Shown here one piece after another: positions 18,932 to 27,335 of a stretch of 64,000 nucleotides of DNA. Origin of the DNA: JAWKUK01 sp041398605. Lineage in GTDB: Bacteria; Planctomycetota; UBA1135; GCA-002686595. The stretch's first letter is position 1. Each line of letters opens with the position of its first letter. The position numbers and the translations under genes were made by a program. The notes beneath the pieces are model-generated. The model made no database searches. It saw nothing but the letters and a program-made list of their open reading frames with translations, and was not told where the DNA came from. Location: assembly GCA_041398605.1 (NCBI GenBank), contig JAWKUK010000011.1, positions 186,001 to 250,000 of the forward strand, written 5' to 3'.

Positions 18932-19410
18932 GCCGCGCAGCGCAGCGCAAGGCGGCGCTCGCCGGCCTCTCGAGCGCGGACGGCGCCGCGCGCGCGAGCG
19001 CAGCGATCCAGCTCGCGGACGCGGGCGAGCGCTCCGCCCTGCCTGCGATCGAAGCCCTCGCGCGGGACCACGATCGGCTGGTGCGTGGCGCAGCGGCGTT
19101 CGCGCGTTGGCGGCTGACCGGCGCCGTGGGTGACCTGGAGCCACTCTTGACGCTCGTGTGTGCGCGCGATGAGGAGGCCGTGCAACTGGGCGCCATGGGG
19201 CTGGCGCGAATGGGCGACTCCGTCGTCCCTGAGCTCGCGCGGGTCGCCGCCGACGCAAGCACGAGCGCGTGGCGACGCCGGCGGGTCCTGCGGGTGCTCG
19301 CCGAGATCGAGGGGGAACCTGCGCGCGCTGCGCTGCGACTTGCCGCACAATCCAAGGACGCTGCGTTGGCGAAGGCCGCCCGACGCGCGCTGGATCGCAC
19401 CGATGACTGA
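18928..19410 (+). CDS. Small HEAT-repeat protein
   Basis: About 160 residues. TTG at 18928 is chosen because it overlaps the previous stop as TTGA; TTG 18922 is also in frame. The protein is alanine-rich with paired helices of HEAT/PBS-lyase type (AIQLADAGERSALPAIEALA, AAFARWRLTGAVGDLEPLL, GAMGLARMGDSVVPELARVA). It probably folds as a short solenoid and acts as an adaptor. Its stop (19408-19410) overlaps the start of the cytochrome gene, placing it inside one run of coupled genes. No catalytic motif. Confidence 0.7.
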   Translation: MSRAAQRKAALAGLSSADGAARASAAIQLADAGERSALPAIEALARDHDRLVRGAAAFARWRLTGAVGDLEPLLTLVCARDEEAVQLGAMGLARMGDSVVPELARVAADASTSAWRRRRVLRVLAEIEGEPARAALRLAAQSKDAALAKAARRALDRTDD

Positions 19411-21781
19411 GAACGATTCCCCGCCGCGCGCGCGCGCCCTCGCGCCGACCGGTCGTGCCCCTGGGTTCTGTGCGCTGGCGCTCGCGCTGGCGCTCGCGCC
19501 TGCGGCGGCCGCAGCTCAAGCGCCGCGAGGGCTCTGGCGCCAACAGAGCCACGGCTTGGACGAGGCCAGCGTCGGCGCGCTGCTCGCAGATGAGCTGCGG
19601 TGCAACGCCTGCCACGGCGCGCCGGGCGCACTGCCGGGCGCACTGCCGGGCGCACTGCCGGGCACATTGCCGGGCCCGAACCTCGCCGACGTCGGCTGGC
19701 GGGTCTCGCCGAGCTATCTGCGCCGCTTCATCGCCGCGCCGAGCGAAGCGCAGCCCGGCACGAAGATGCCTGGGCTGCTGGACGAGCTCGCGCCCGCCGC
19801 GCGGGCCGAAGCCGCTGAGGCCTTGACACATTACCTCGTCGCCAGGGCGCCGCGCCGCTTCGAGCGCGGGGCGGTCGTCGGCGACGCAGCGACGGCCGGC
19901 GACGCGCTCTACCACTCGGTGGGCTGCGTCGCGTGCCACGGCCCGCTGGCCGACGCGCCGCACCCGCACGTCGCAGAGAAGTACAGCCTCGACTCGCTCG
20001 CGGAGTTCCTCTTCCAGCCGTTGCACGTGCGCGCCGCGGGCCGGATGCCGGACATGCTGCTCAGCCGCGCGGAAGCGCGCGCGATCGCGAGCGCCCTCAT
20101 CGGCCGCGACCGCCCGGCGGAGCCCGCGTTCGAGGTCGACGCCGCACAGGTCACGCGCGGGCGCGCGTTGTTCGACGAGCTGCGCTGCGCCGCGTGCCAC
20201 GCGCTCGAGGGCCACGCGACCCCTGAGCCCGTCGCGCGAGGGGCTGACCTTGACCTTGCGGCGGGCTGCCTGGCGGACGCACCGCGCGGCGTGCCGCGGT
20301 ACGCGCTGGCAGTTGACGAGCGCAGCGCGCTGCGCTCCGCCTGGGGCGCGACGCCGGCGCGCATGGAACCCGAGGCCGAGGTCGCCCGGACCTTGGTCGC
20401 GTTCAACTGCATCGCGTGCCACGCGCGCGGCACGGAGCGCGGCATGCTGGGCGGCGTCGCCCGCGAGCGCGACCCCTACTTCCGCACGACGCAGCCCGAC
20501 CTCGGCGACGACGCGCGCATCCCGCCGCCGCTGACGCTGCTCGGCGCCAAGCTGCAAGCGGACTGGCTGCACAAGGTGCTCTTCGACGGCGCGCGCGTGC
20601 GGCCCTACATGCTGACGCGCATGCCGCAGTTCGGTGAGGCGCAGCTCGCGCGCCTGCCTGCGGCCTTCGCGGCGGCGGACGGCGCGGCGCTCGCGGCTTA
20701 CGAGATGCCGGTGCCCGAGGGTGACGACGCACGCGCGGCGCGCGACGGCGGCCGTGAGCTGCTCGGCGTGACGGGCCTCGCGTGCGTGACCTGCCACGAC
20801 TTCAACGGCTCGGCCTCGCCCGGCTTCCGCGGTATCGACCTCATCACGACGCCCGAGCGCCTGCAGCCTGGTTGGTTCGTGCGCTTCATGATCGCCCCGC
20901 AGGCGCTGCGCCCCGGCATCGTCATGCCCGAGTCGTGGCCCGGCGGCGAGGCCGTGCACAAGGGCATCCTCGACGGCGACACGGACAGGCAGCTCCGGGG
21001 CATCTGGTACTTCCTGACCCAGGGCCGCACGGCCGCTGACCCAAAGGGGATCCGCCCAGAGCCGACGCTCTTGCACGTCGAAGGCGCCGCGCGCCTGTAC
21101 CGCGGCCGCAGCGGAATCGCGGGGTTCCGCGGCATCGCCGTCGGGTTCAAGGAGGGCTTGAACTACGCCTTCAACGCCCAGAACGGCAGCCTCGCGGGGC
21201 TGTGGCGCGGCGACTTCGTGTCCGTGCGCTGGGACGGCCAGGGCGCGGGTGAGTTCCGCCCGCTGGAGCGCGCGTTGACCCTCGCGCAGGACGTCGCGTT
21301 TGCGCGCCTCGCGACGCCTGACGCGGCCTGGCCGCTGAAGCCGGCCCTGACGGGCGACAACCCGGTCAACCCGGACCCGCTCTATCCGCGCAACCACGGC
21401 TATCACTTCCGCGGCTACGCCCAGGACAAGGACGAGGTGCCGACGCTGTTCTACGCGAGCGACGATGTGCAGATCGCAGAGCGCACGACCGTCGCCGCGC
21501 GCGACGGCGCGGAGGTCCTGCGCCGCGTGCTGACGTTCGAAGCCCCGCGTAAGGAGGCGCTCTCGATGCGCGTCCTCGCCGGCGACCTCGACGCGGCCTC
21601 CGGCGACCATTGCAGCACTTCGGAGCTGCGCCTCACCTGGTCGACGCCGCCCGCGCGGCCCCTCGAGCTCGCGGCGGACCGCCGCGCGGCGACCGCGACC
21701 GCGCCTGCCGACATGGTGCTCCACTTGACCCTCCCCGCCGGCCTCTCCGAGCTCGTGATCGACTATGAATTGCTGCGTTGA
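19403..21781 (+). CDS. Multiheme cytochrome c with five CxxCH sites
   Basis: 792 residues from the ATG at 19403, which overlaps the previous stop and is followed by a signal peptide (FCALALALALAPAAAAAQA). Covalent heme sites are CNACH (Cys67), CVACH (Cys175), CAACH (Cys262), CIACH (Cys336) and CVTCH (Cys461). The first heme is followed by a Leu-Pro-Gly-Ala repeat. The C-terminal 200 residues lack hemes and form a beta-rich domain. The protein would act in the periplasm in electron transfer, most simply accepting electrons from the dehydrogenase-type product of the next gene. Planctomycetes often pair such cytochromes with PVC-type dehydrogenases. Confidence 0.88.
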   Translation: MTENDSPPRARALAPTGRAPGFCALALALALAPAAAAAQAPRGLWRQQSHGLDEASVGALLADELRCNACHGAPGALPGALPGALPGTLPGPNLADVGWRVSPSYLRRFIAAPSEAQPGTKMPGLLDELAPAARAEAAEALTHYLVARAPRRFERGAVVGDAATAGDALYHSVGCVACHGPLADAPHPHVAEKYSLDSLAEFLFQPLHVRAAGRMPDMLLSRAEARAIASALIGRDRPAEPAFEVDAAQVTRGRALFDELRCAACHALEGHATPEPVARGADLDLAAGCLADAPRGVPRYALAVDERSALRSAWGATPARMEPEAEVARTLVAFNCIACHARGTERGMLGGVARERDPYFRTTQPDLGDDARIPPPLTLLGAKLQADWLHKVLFDGARVRPYMLTRMPQFGEAQLARLPAAFAAADGAALAAYEMPVPEGDDARAARDGGRELLGVTGLACVTCHDFNGSASPGFRGIDLITTPERLQPGWFVRFMIAPQALRPGIVMPESWPGGEAVHKGILDGDTDRQLRGIWYFLTQGRTAADPKGIRPEPTLLHVEGAARLYRGRSGIAGFRGIAVGFKEGLNYAFNAQNGSLAGLWRGDFVSVRWDGQGAGEFRPLERALTLAQDVAFARLATPDAAWPLKPALTGDNPVNPDPLYPRNHGYHFRGYAQDKDEVPTLFYASDDVQIAERTTVAARDGAEVLRRVLTFEAPRKEALSMRVLAGDLDAASGDHCSTSELRLTWSTPPARPLELAADRRAATATAPADMVLHLTLPAGLSELVIDYELLR
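19625..19672 (+). repeat. In-frame 12-bp tandem repeat, four units
   Basis: Three identical GGCGCACTGCCG units and one variant (GGCACATTGCCG) lie just after the first heme-binding motif and encode a Gly-Ala-Leu-Pro repeat. Confidence 0.9.
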
Positions 21782-21788
21782 GCCCCGT

Positions 21789-24320
21789 ATGCCTTGGGTG
21801 GCCCGCGCCGTCACGCGCGCGGCCTTGGTCGGCGCCCTCCTGGCGACCCCGGCCTCGGCCTCTGCTTTGGCCTGGGTGGGGGCGCAGGAGCTCGGCGCGA
21901 TGTGGGGCTCCGCGCAGCGCGAGCGCGAGGGCTACCACGTCGTGAAGCTGCCCGTGCCCGACGGCATCGTGCTGGAGGCCGGCGCGTTCGCGACGCTCGC
22001 CGATGGCCGGCTCGCCGTCGGGACGCGGCGCGGTGACGTGTACTTCGTCAGCGGCGTCGACGACGAGAAGCCCGAGCCCAAGTACGAGCTCTTCGCGACG
22101 GGCCTCGACGAGATCTTCGGCTTGGACGAAGACCTCGCCCCTGACGGGCAGCGCGCGCTGATCGTCACGCAGAGCTGCGAGGTGACCCGCGTGAGCGACA
22201 CGGACGGCGACGGCCGCGCGGACCGCTTCATGACGGTCTCCGACGGCTGGGGTTATTCGAACTACCACGAGTACGCGTTCGGCTCGAAGCGCGACGCCGC
22301 GGGTGACACCTACGTCGCGCTGGGCCTCTCGCAGTCGTACTACTCGCAGGACCTCTTCCGCGGCTGGGTGATGCGCGTTGGATCGGACGGCACGACGACG
22401 CCGGTCGCGAGCGGCCTGCGCAGCCCCGCGGGGATCGGCCTGAACGAGCACGGCAGCCTCTTCTACATCGAGAGCCAGGGCCCATGGAACTCCTCGTGCA
22501 GCCTGAAGGCGATCCGGCCTGGCGGCTTCATGGGGCACCCCGCGAGCTTCAATTGGTACCCGTTCGCGCCGCACCTCGGCGCGGCGCCGACTGAGCCGCG
22601 CTCGGGCACGCGCATCGCGACGGAGCACGAGCGTGTGCCCGAGCTCGTGCCGTACGCCGTCATCTTCCCCTACATTCGTATGGGGCGCTCGATCACGGGC
22701 TTCGAGGTCAACCGCACGCAGGGGCGCTTCGGGCCGTTCGAGGACCAGCTATTCCTCGGCGACTACACGCTGTCGATCTTGATGCGCGCGACGACCGAGG
22801 AGGTCGACGGCGTGTGGCAAGGCGCCTGTTATCCGTTCCGCGAGGGCCTCTCGACGGGCATCCTGAACGTGCACTTCACGCCGGGAGGCAACCTCATCTC
22901 GGGCGGCACGAACCGCGGCTGGCCGGTGCGCGGCACGGACCCGTTCGCGTTGGAGCGCATCGACTGGACGGGCAAGGTCCCGTTCGAGATTCAGCGCATC
23001 ACGATCACGCCGGACGGCTTCGATGTGGCGTTTACGAAGCCCGTCGAGCGCGCGTCGGCGGCCGACCCGGCGGCCTACAAGCTCGGCACGTTCACGCACG
23101 ACTACCACGCCGGCTACGGCGGCCCGGAGGTCGATCGCACGGTCCCGACGGTGCAGTCCGTCGTGGTGTCCGAGGACGGGCTCCACGCGGTCTTGACCCT
23201 CGACACGGTGCGCGTCGGGCATGTGCACGAGTTCGACCTGGGCGCGGTGCGCTCGCGCGACGGCGAGGCGCTCGTGCACCGCGACGCGTATTACACCGTG
23301 AACCGCGTGCCGCGCGCAGCGGCCGCGGACCGGGGCGCGCAGGCGCCTGAGTCTACGCCGACAGCGCAGAAGTGGCTCACGAACCCGGGCGGCGACGGCC
23401 CCGGCGCGGGCAAGCACATCGTCCTCATCGCGGCCGAGCAGGAGTACCGCAGCGAGCAATCGATGCCGATGCTCGCGCAGGTCTTGTCGGAGCGCCACGG
23501 GTTTGAGACCACCGTGCTGTTCGCGCTGAACAAGGACGGGCTCGTCGATCCCACGCAGAAGATCAAGTGGGAAGACGACTCCATCACGCACGACATCCCC
23601 GGCCTCGAAGCGCTGGACTCGGCCGACCTCGTGATCCTCTTCAGCCGCCTGATCACGCTGCCGCCGGCGCAGCTGCAGCACTTCTACGACTACTTGGACT
23701 CCGGCAAGCCGCTGATCGGCTTGCGCACCGCGAACCACGGCTTCATCGGGTTCGACTACGAGAAGGACGGGCGCAAGGTCAACTTCGGCGAGGACGTGCT
23801 CGGCGGCTCGTTCCGGAGCCATCACGGCCGCTGGCACCAGGACTCGACGCGCGGGTTGATCGTCGAGGCGCAGCGCGCGCACCCGATCTTGCGCGGCGTC
23901 ACGGATGTCTGGGGGCCCTCGGACGTGTACCGCACCTACAGCGAGGAGCAGGGCTTCCCCGCCGCATGCACGGCGCTGGTCCTCGGCCAGCCGCTCATGG
24001 GGCGCGGGCACGACGATGAGGTCAACCCCGAGCTCGAGCCGCTGCCCGTCGCGTGGTTCAAGACGTGGACCGGGAACCTCGGCAAGACGGCCCGCGTGTT
24101 CCATTCGACGATGGGCAGCGCGCGCGACTTCGAGAGCGCGGGGCTGCGCCGCCTCGTCATCAATGCGGCGTACTGGTGCTTGGGCATGGAGGACGCGATC
24201 CGCGCAGATTCCTCGGTCGAGATCGTGGGGGACTATGCCCCGCTGTGGAGCGGCTTCAACTACGCCGAGCTGGGCATCGTCCCGCGCCCGGTGTCCGACT
24301 ACGCGCGCCCCGGGCGCTGA
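21789..24320 (+). CDS. PVC-type membrane-bound dehydrogenase domain fused to ThuA-like domain
   Basis: 843 residues from ATG 21789, picked over ATG 21765 because it begins a signal peptide (MPWVARAVTRAALVGALLAT). Residues about 45-480 are a beta-propeller of the PVC membrane-bound dehydrogenase type (FGLDEDLAPDGQRALIVTQS, VSDTDGDGRADRF, GLRSPAGIGLNEHGSLFYIE, GFEVNRTQGRFGPFEDQLF). Residues about 540-810 are a ThuA/glutamine-amidotransferase-like fold (KHIVLIAAEQEYRSEQSMPM, ADLVILFSRLITLPPAQ, GLRTANHGFIG), a group linked to carbohydrate metabolism. The upstream cytochrome ends at the same junction and is the likely redox partner. The sugar or other substrate is unknown. Confidence 0.85.
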   Translation: MPWVARAVTRAALVGALLATPASASALAWVGAQELGAMWGSAQREREGYHVVKLPVPDGIVLEAGAFATLADGRLAVGTRRGDVYFVSGVDDEKPEPKYELFATGLDEIFGLDEDLAPDGQRALIVTQSCEVTRVSDTDGDGRADRFMTVSDGWGYSNYHEYAFGSKRDAAGDTYVALGLSQSYYSQDLFRGWVMRVGSDGTTTPVASGLRSPAGIGLNEHGSLFYIESQGPWNSSCSLKAIRPGGFMGHPASFNWYPFAPHLGAAPTEPRSGTRIATEHERVPELVPYAVIFPYIRMGRSITGFEVNRTQGRFGPFEDQLFLGDYTLSILMRATTEEVDGVWQGACYPFREGLSTGILNVHFTPGGNLISGGTNRGWPVRGTDPFALERIDWTGKVPFEIQRITITPDGFDVAFTKPVERASAADPAAYKLGTFTHDYHAGYGGPEVDRTVPTVQSVVVSEDGLHAVLTLDTVRVGHVHEFDLGAVRSRDGEALVHRDAYYTVNRVPRAAAADRGAQAPESTPTAQKWLTNPGGDGPGAGKHIVLIAAEQEYRSEQSMPMLAQVLSERHGFETTVLFALNKDGLVDPTQKIKWEDDSITHDIPGLEALDSADLVILFSRLITLPPAQLQHFYDYLDSGKPLIGLRTANHGFIGFDYEKDGRKVNFGEDVLGGSFRSHHGRWHQDSTRGLIVEAQRAHPILRGVTDVWGPSDVYRTYSEEQGFPAACTALVLGQPLMGRGHDDEVNPELEPLPVAWFKTWTGNLGKTARVFHSTMGSARDFESAGLRRLVINAAYWCLGMEDAIRADSSVEIVGDYAPLWSGFNYAELGIVPRPVSDYARPGR

Positions 24321-24352
24321 CAGGGGACGGGGCGCTCGCGATGGGGACAGCG

Positions 24353-24448
24353 TCGACGGGAGCATCTGTCGAGGAGCGCACCTGTCGAGGAGCGCACCTG
24401 TCGACGGGCGCACCTGTCGACGGGCGCACCTGTCGACGGGCGCACCTG
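24353..24448 (+). repeat. 16-bp intergenic minisatellite, six units
   Basis: Six head-to-tail units of the form TCGACGGGCGCACCTG. The last three are identical, units 2 and 3 are identical to each other (TCGAGGAGCGCACCTG), and the first is more divergent. With the G ending the preceding unit, units 1 and 4-6 begin at a GTCGAC palindrome. It fills the gap between the dehydrogenase gene and the ECF sigma factor gene. There are no spacers, so it is not a CRISPR array. Confidence 0.95.
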
Positions 24449-24489
24449 GCAAATTCTGAGAACGTGCAACCGCGCGCGGGCGGGCTCGG

Positions 24490-24495
24490 TACATC
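24490..24495 (+). promoter_or_regulatory. Putative -10 box TACATC of the sigma-factor operon
   Basis: TACATC is followed by six bases and then GTG at 24502, again compatible with a leaderless transcript. Confidence 0.35.
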
Positions 24496-24501
24496 TCGGG
24501 C

Positions 24502-25005
24502 GTGCCCGATGGTCCCCCCCCTGCCGATCCCTGCGCCCTCGAGCGTGAACTCGAGGGCGCGCTGCCGCGCCTGCGCGCGCACGTCGCGCGGCGCGGCGGC
24601 GCCGGCGCGACCGAGGACGTCGCGCAGGAGGCGGCGGCGCGCGCGCTGCGTTATCGGGCGGGGTACGACCCGGCGCGCGGCCTCTGGCCGTGGCTCCGGC
24701 GCCTCGCGGACCGAGTCCTCGTCGATCACCGTCGCAGCGAAGCGCGCGCGCCGGTCGCGGCTGACGACCTCGACCCGGCCGCGCCCGACGTCACGGCGCC
24801 GCTGGACGAAGCGGACGCGGTCGCGCGCGTCGTCGCGGGGTTGCCCGCGGCCGAGCGCGAGGCCCTGCTGCAGTTCCACGTCGAAGGCCGCTCCGTCGAA
24901 GCGATCGCCGCAGCGCGGGGCGTGCCAGTCGGGACCGTGAAGTCACAGCTCTCGCGCGCGCGCCGGCGCCTCGCGGGTTGGAAGGGAGATGGAGATGACG
25001 AGTGA
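24502..25005 (+). CDS. ECF-type RNA polymerase sigma factor
   Basis: 167 residues from GTG. Region 2 is recognisable at about residues 35-75 (GATEDVAQEAAARALRYRAG, then PWLRRLADRVLVDHRRSEAR), and region 4 at about 105-160 (RVVAGLPAAEREALLQFHVE, SVEAIAAARGVPVGTVKSQL, SRARRRL) with its helix-turn-helix. The protein directs RNA polymerase to a small regulon, not identified here. The stop overlaps the next gene, whose product has one membrane span and probably acts as the anti-sigma factor. Confidence 0.92.
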   Translation: MPDGPPPADPCALERELEGALPRLRAHVARRGGAGATEDVAQEAAARALRYRAGYDPARGLWPWLRRLADRVLVDHRRSEARAPVAADDLDPAAPDVTAPLDEADAVARVVAGLPAAEREALLQFHVEGRSVEAIAAARGVPVGTVKSQLSRARRRLAGWKGDGDDE

Positions 25006-25447
25006 ACACGAGCGCGCGCTGTGGGCGCGCGTCGATGCAGCCTTTGATGCGCGTCGGGCTCCGAGCGGCGACCCGGAGCTCGCCGCGGACCTCACGCGCG
25101 CGCCCGAGGTGCAGGCCGCGGTGGCGCGCCTCGAGGCCGCGCTCGACGTGTTGACGTGCAGCGAGCCCGCGCGCGCGCCGCGCTGGGCCTGGCGGGTTCC
25201 GCTCGCGCTCGCGGCGTCGCTCGCAGCGGTCGTCGTGCTCGCTCGCAGGCCCCCTGCGGCGCCCCAGGCGCCGGCCCCTTCGTCGCGGGGCGCCTCGGCC
25301 ATCGCTGCGCCGCGCGATGGCGCCGTCGTCTACGAAGCGCGCGTCGTGATCGAGCGCACCCCGCCCCCCGAGCCGCGCGGGGCCGTCGTCGTCCGGCCGC
25401 CGACCCGTGTCGTGGCGTGGACCGTGGGCGGCGCCCCATACCCTTAG
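24995..25447 (+). CDS. Probable anti-sigma factor, single-pass membrane protein
   Basis: 150 residues from ATG 24995; a GGGAG lies about seven bases upstream, and ATG 24989 is an alternative. It overlaps the sigma gene by 11 bases. Residues 1-60 are a cytoplasmic acidic/helical part (TSEHERALWARVDAAFDARR), residues about 67-85 a membrane helix (RVPLALAASLAAVVVLARR), and the rest a Pro/Ala-rich periplasmic tail. No zinc-binding HxxxCxxC motif is present, so it is not a classic ZAS protein; the role is inferred from position and topology. Confidence 0.6.
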   Translation: MTSEHERALWARVDAAFDARRAPSGDPELAADLTRAPEVQAAVARLEAALDVLTCSEPARAPRWAWRVPLALAASLAAVVVLARRPPAAPQAPAPSSRGASAIAAPRDGAVVYEARVVIERTPPPEPRGAVVVRPPTRVVAWTVGGAPYP

Positions 25448-25468
25448 ACCCCCGAGAGAAGTCGTCCG

Positions 25469-26548
25469 ATGTCGATCCCGTTCTTGCTCGCGCTGTGCTT
25501 GCTGCCTCACGCCCGGAGCGCCGTCTCGCCCCAGGTCTCTGGTGGCGAGCGACCCCAACTCTCCACGGCGCTGCCTGAGGTCGCTGCCAAAGCGCCCGAG
25601 GCGAACGCCAACGACACGCTTGTCATCTATGACATCGCTGACCTCACCGGGCAGGACCGCCTGGACGCGCTCGCGCGTGACATCACGTCGGGGACGCTCT
25701 CCGAGGAGACGAAGATCGCCGCGCTCGATCGGTACGTCGAGCTGATCGAGTCCGGGGCGACCCAACGCAAGGCGGAGTCCCTGGCTCAGTCGATCCGAGA
25801 CCTCATCGAGCCGACGTTGCGCGCAGCGTCGCAGCAGGTGCGGCTCCTGAACCGCGGGGCGCTCACGGTCGTCGGTAACGCGGCGCAGCACGCTTGGGTG
25901 GACCGCTTCCTCGGCGCAGCGCGGCGCTTCGACGGCATGATCGACATCCAAACTCGCATCTTGCGAGTCCCTTCGGGTGCGCTCGGAGACTTGGTCGGCG
26001 GGCGGACCGGGAAGGTCCTGAATGACGCGGACCTCGAGGCCCTCTTGCGCGCGATCCAGAAGGACGAAGGGTGCGTTGAGATGACCGCACAGCGCCTGCT
26101 CGTCGCCCCGTACGAGCGCGCGGAGTGCTCCGTGCTCGATCAGACGGCGTACGTCCGCGACTTCGAGCTGACGGTGCTCCCAGACCGACAGGAGGAGATC
26201 GTCGACCCGATCATCGACGTCCTGCAGACTGGGCTCCTTGTGTCGATGCGCGCGGTGCCGTTGGATGGGGGTCGCCTCCAGGTGCGCTGCGAGCTCAACT
26301 TCAGCAGCGCTGCGCGACCGTTTCGCGAGCACGAGGTGCGGATCGGCGCGCTCGGGTCGACGCTGACCATTCAACTGCCTGAGGTCAGCAGCGTGAAGGC
26401 CAATGCGCGCTTCGACATCGCCCCGGGCCAGAGCATGGTGATGGGCACGGTCGATCCGGGCGGCGCGGGCAAGAAGGGGTCCAGCGACGTGCTGATCATC
26501 TTGAAGGTCGGCGTCACGCCCAATGTGAGAGCGGAGCCGGGGCGTTAG
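25469..26548 (+). CDS. Secreted protein with possible secretin-like domain
   Basis: 359 residues with a short signal peptide (SIPFLLALCLLPHARSA). Residues about 45-155 are helical and beta mixed (VIYDIADLTGQDRLDALARD). Residues 155-355 (MIDIQTRILRVPSGALGDLV, LVSMRAVPLDGGRLQVRCEL, FDIAPGQSMVMGTVDPGG, SSDVLIILKVGVTP) have the order of strands and a closing hydrophobic strand reminiscent of the secretin C-terminal domain, but it is too short for a full GspD and lacks clear N-domains. The call is tentative. It follows the sigma/anti-sigma pair by 21 bases. Confidence 0.5.
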   Translation: MSIPFLLALCLLPHARSAVSPQVSGGERPQLSTALPEVAAKAPEANANDTLVIYDIADLTGQDRLDALARDITSGTLSEETKIAALDRYVELIESGATQRKAESLAQSIRDLIEPTLRAASQQVRLLNRGALTVVGNAAQHAWVDRFLGAARRFDGMIDIQTRILRVPSGALGDLVGGRTGKVLNDADLEALLRAIQKDEGCVEMTAQRLLVAPYERAECSVLDQTAYVRDFELTVLPDRQEEIVDPIIDVLQTGLLVSMRAVPLDGGRLQVRCELNFSSAARPFREHEVRIGALGSTLTIQLPEVSSVKANARFDIAPGQSMVMGTVDPGGAGKKGSSDVLIILKVGVTPNVRAEPGR

Positions 26549-26551
26549 GCT
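26546..26551 (+). promoter_or_regulatory. Putative -10 box TAGGCT overlapping a stop codon
   Basis: TAGGCT shares its TAG with the stop of the preceding gene (26546-26548) and lies eight bases before ATG 26560. Confidence 0.3.
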
Positions 26552-26559
26552 GAGCCTGA

Positions 26560-27267
26560 ATGCAGCCCTCGCACATCCTCCACGGGCTCGCGCTCGCCTT
26601 GGGCGGCGGGGCCCTGTTCCTCGCCTTCTTGCGCGCGCCGGGCGGCCCGCCGTCGACCGCAGCGCCCATGTCCGGGCTCGCGCCGCCGGTCGATGTCGCA
26701 CCGGAGCTCCGCGCGCTGCGCGCCGAGCTCGAGGCCATGCGGCAGCGGCTCGCGTTCGTCGAAGCGCAGCCCGTGACGGCGGCGCGCGCGCCGGCCGAGG
26801 GCGCGGTGGACCGGGCGGAGTTCGAGGCGTTCCGCGCGGAGGTGCTCGCAATGCTCGCGGGCGACGGACAGGTCAGTGGGGCGCTCGCCGGGCGCGGCGC
26901 CGCCGGTCTCCAGGACGCAGCAGCATTCACCGAGCAGGTCGCCGTGAGCCTCGAGGAGATCCGCAAGCGCGAGCGCATCGAGAAGGCGCAGGCATCGCTC
27001 GAGCAGCAGAGGGCCGCGATCGACGACGCGACGCTGCCGAAGATCGCGACGTGGCTCGAGCTCTCGCCCTCGCAGCGGGAGGCGATGCGCCAGTCGCTCT
27101 ACGCGCAGCTCGACCGTGGGGCCGAGCTGACGCGGCTCTGGGAGGGCGGCGCTGACCCCGAGTTCCTCAGCCAGCAGAAGTCCGCGATGGCGGCGGCGCA
27201 GCAGGCGGAGCTCGAGGGTTTCCTCACCCCGGCGCAGCTCCAGACCTACCTCGGCCGCGGCAAGTGA
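26560..27267 (+). CDS. Membrane-anchored helical protein of unknown function
   Basis: 235 residues. An N-terminal hydrophobic helix (residues 4-25, ILHGLALALGGGALFLAF) probably anchors it with the rest outside the cytoplasm. A coiled-coil-prone stretch follows (ELRALRAELEAMRQRLAFVE at about 48-67). The C-terminal half is charged helices (SLEEIRKRERIEKAQASLEQ, WLELSPSQREAMRQSLYAQL). No family recognised. It lies 11 bases after the secretin-like gene and could belong to the sigma-factor operon, although a TAGGCT box also suggests its own promoter. Confidence 0.6.
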   Translation: MQPSHILHGLALALGGGALFLAFLRAPGGPPSTAAPMSGLAPPVDVAPELRALRAELEAMRQRLAFVEAQPVTAARAPAEGAVDRAEFEAFRAEVLAMLAGDGQVSGALAGRGAAGLQDAAAFTEQVAVSLEEIRKRERIEKAQASLEQQRAAIDDATLPKIATWLELSPSQREAMRQSLYAQLDRGAELTRLWEGGADPEFLSQQKSAMAAAQQAELEGFLTPAQLQTYLGRGK

Positions 27268-27335
27268 CGACGCGCGGGCGCGGGCCAACGCCGCGCAGTC
27301 ACGCGCCACTTCGTTATGCTCCGCGCCGGCCTGCC

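Noticed and set aside
18098..21814. Very long minus-strand open frame (over 1200 codons) opposite the hydrolase-to-cytochrome genes
   Set aside because: It is rich in Arg/Ala/Val with no domain, and lies antisense to genes with clear motifs. High GC at third positions keeps this frame open by chance. The same applies to antisense frames at 5133-6956, 22749-24494, 27246-29843, 33481-35214 and 42088-43962.
24353..24448. Possible CRISPR array
   Set aside because: Units are 16 bases, head-to-tail and without spacers; no cas genes are present.
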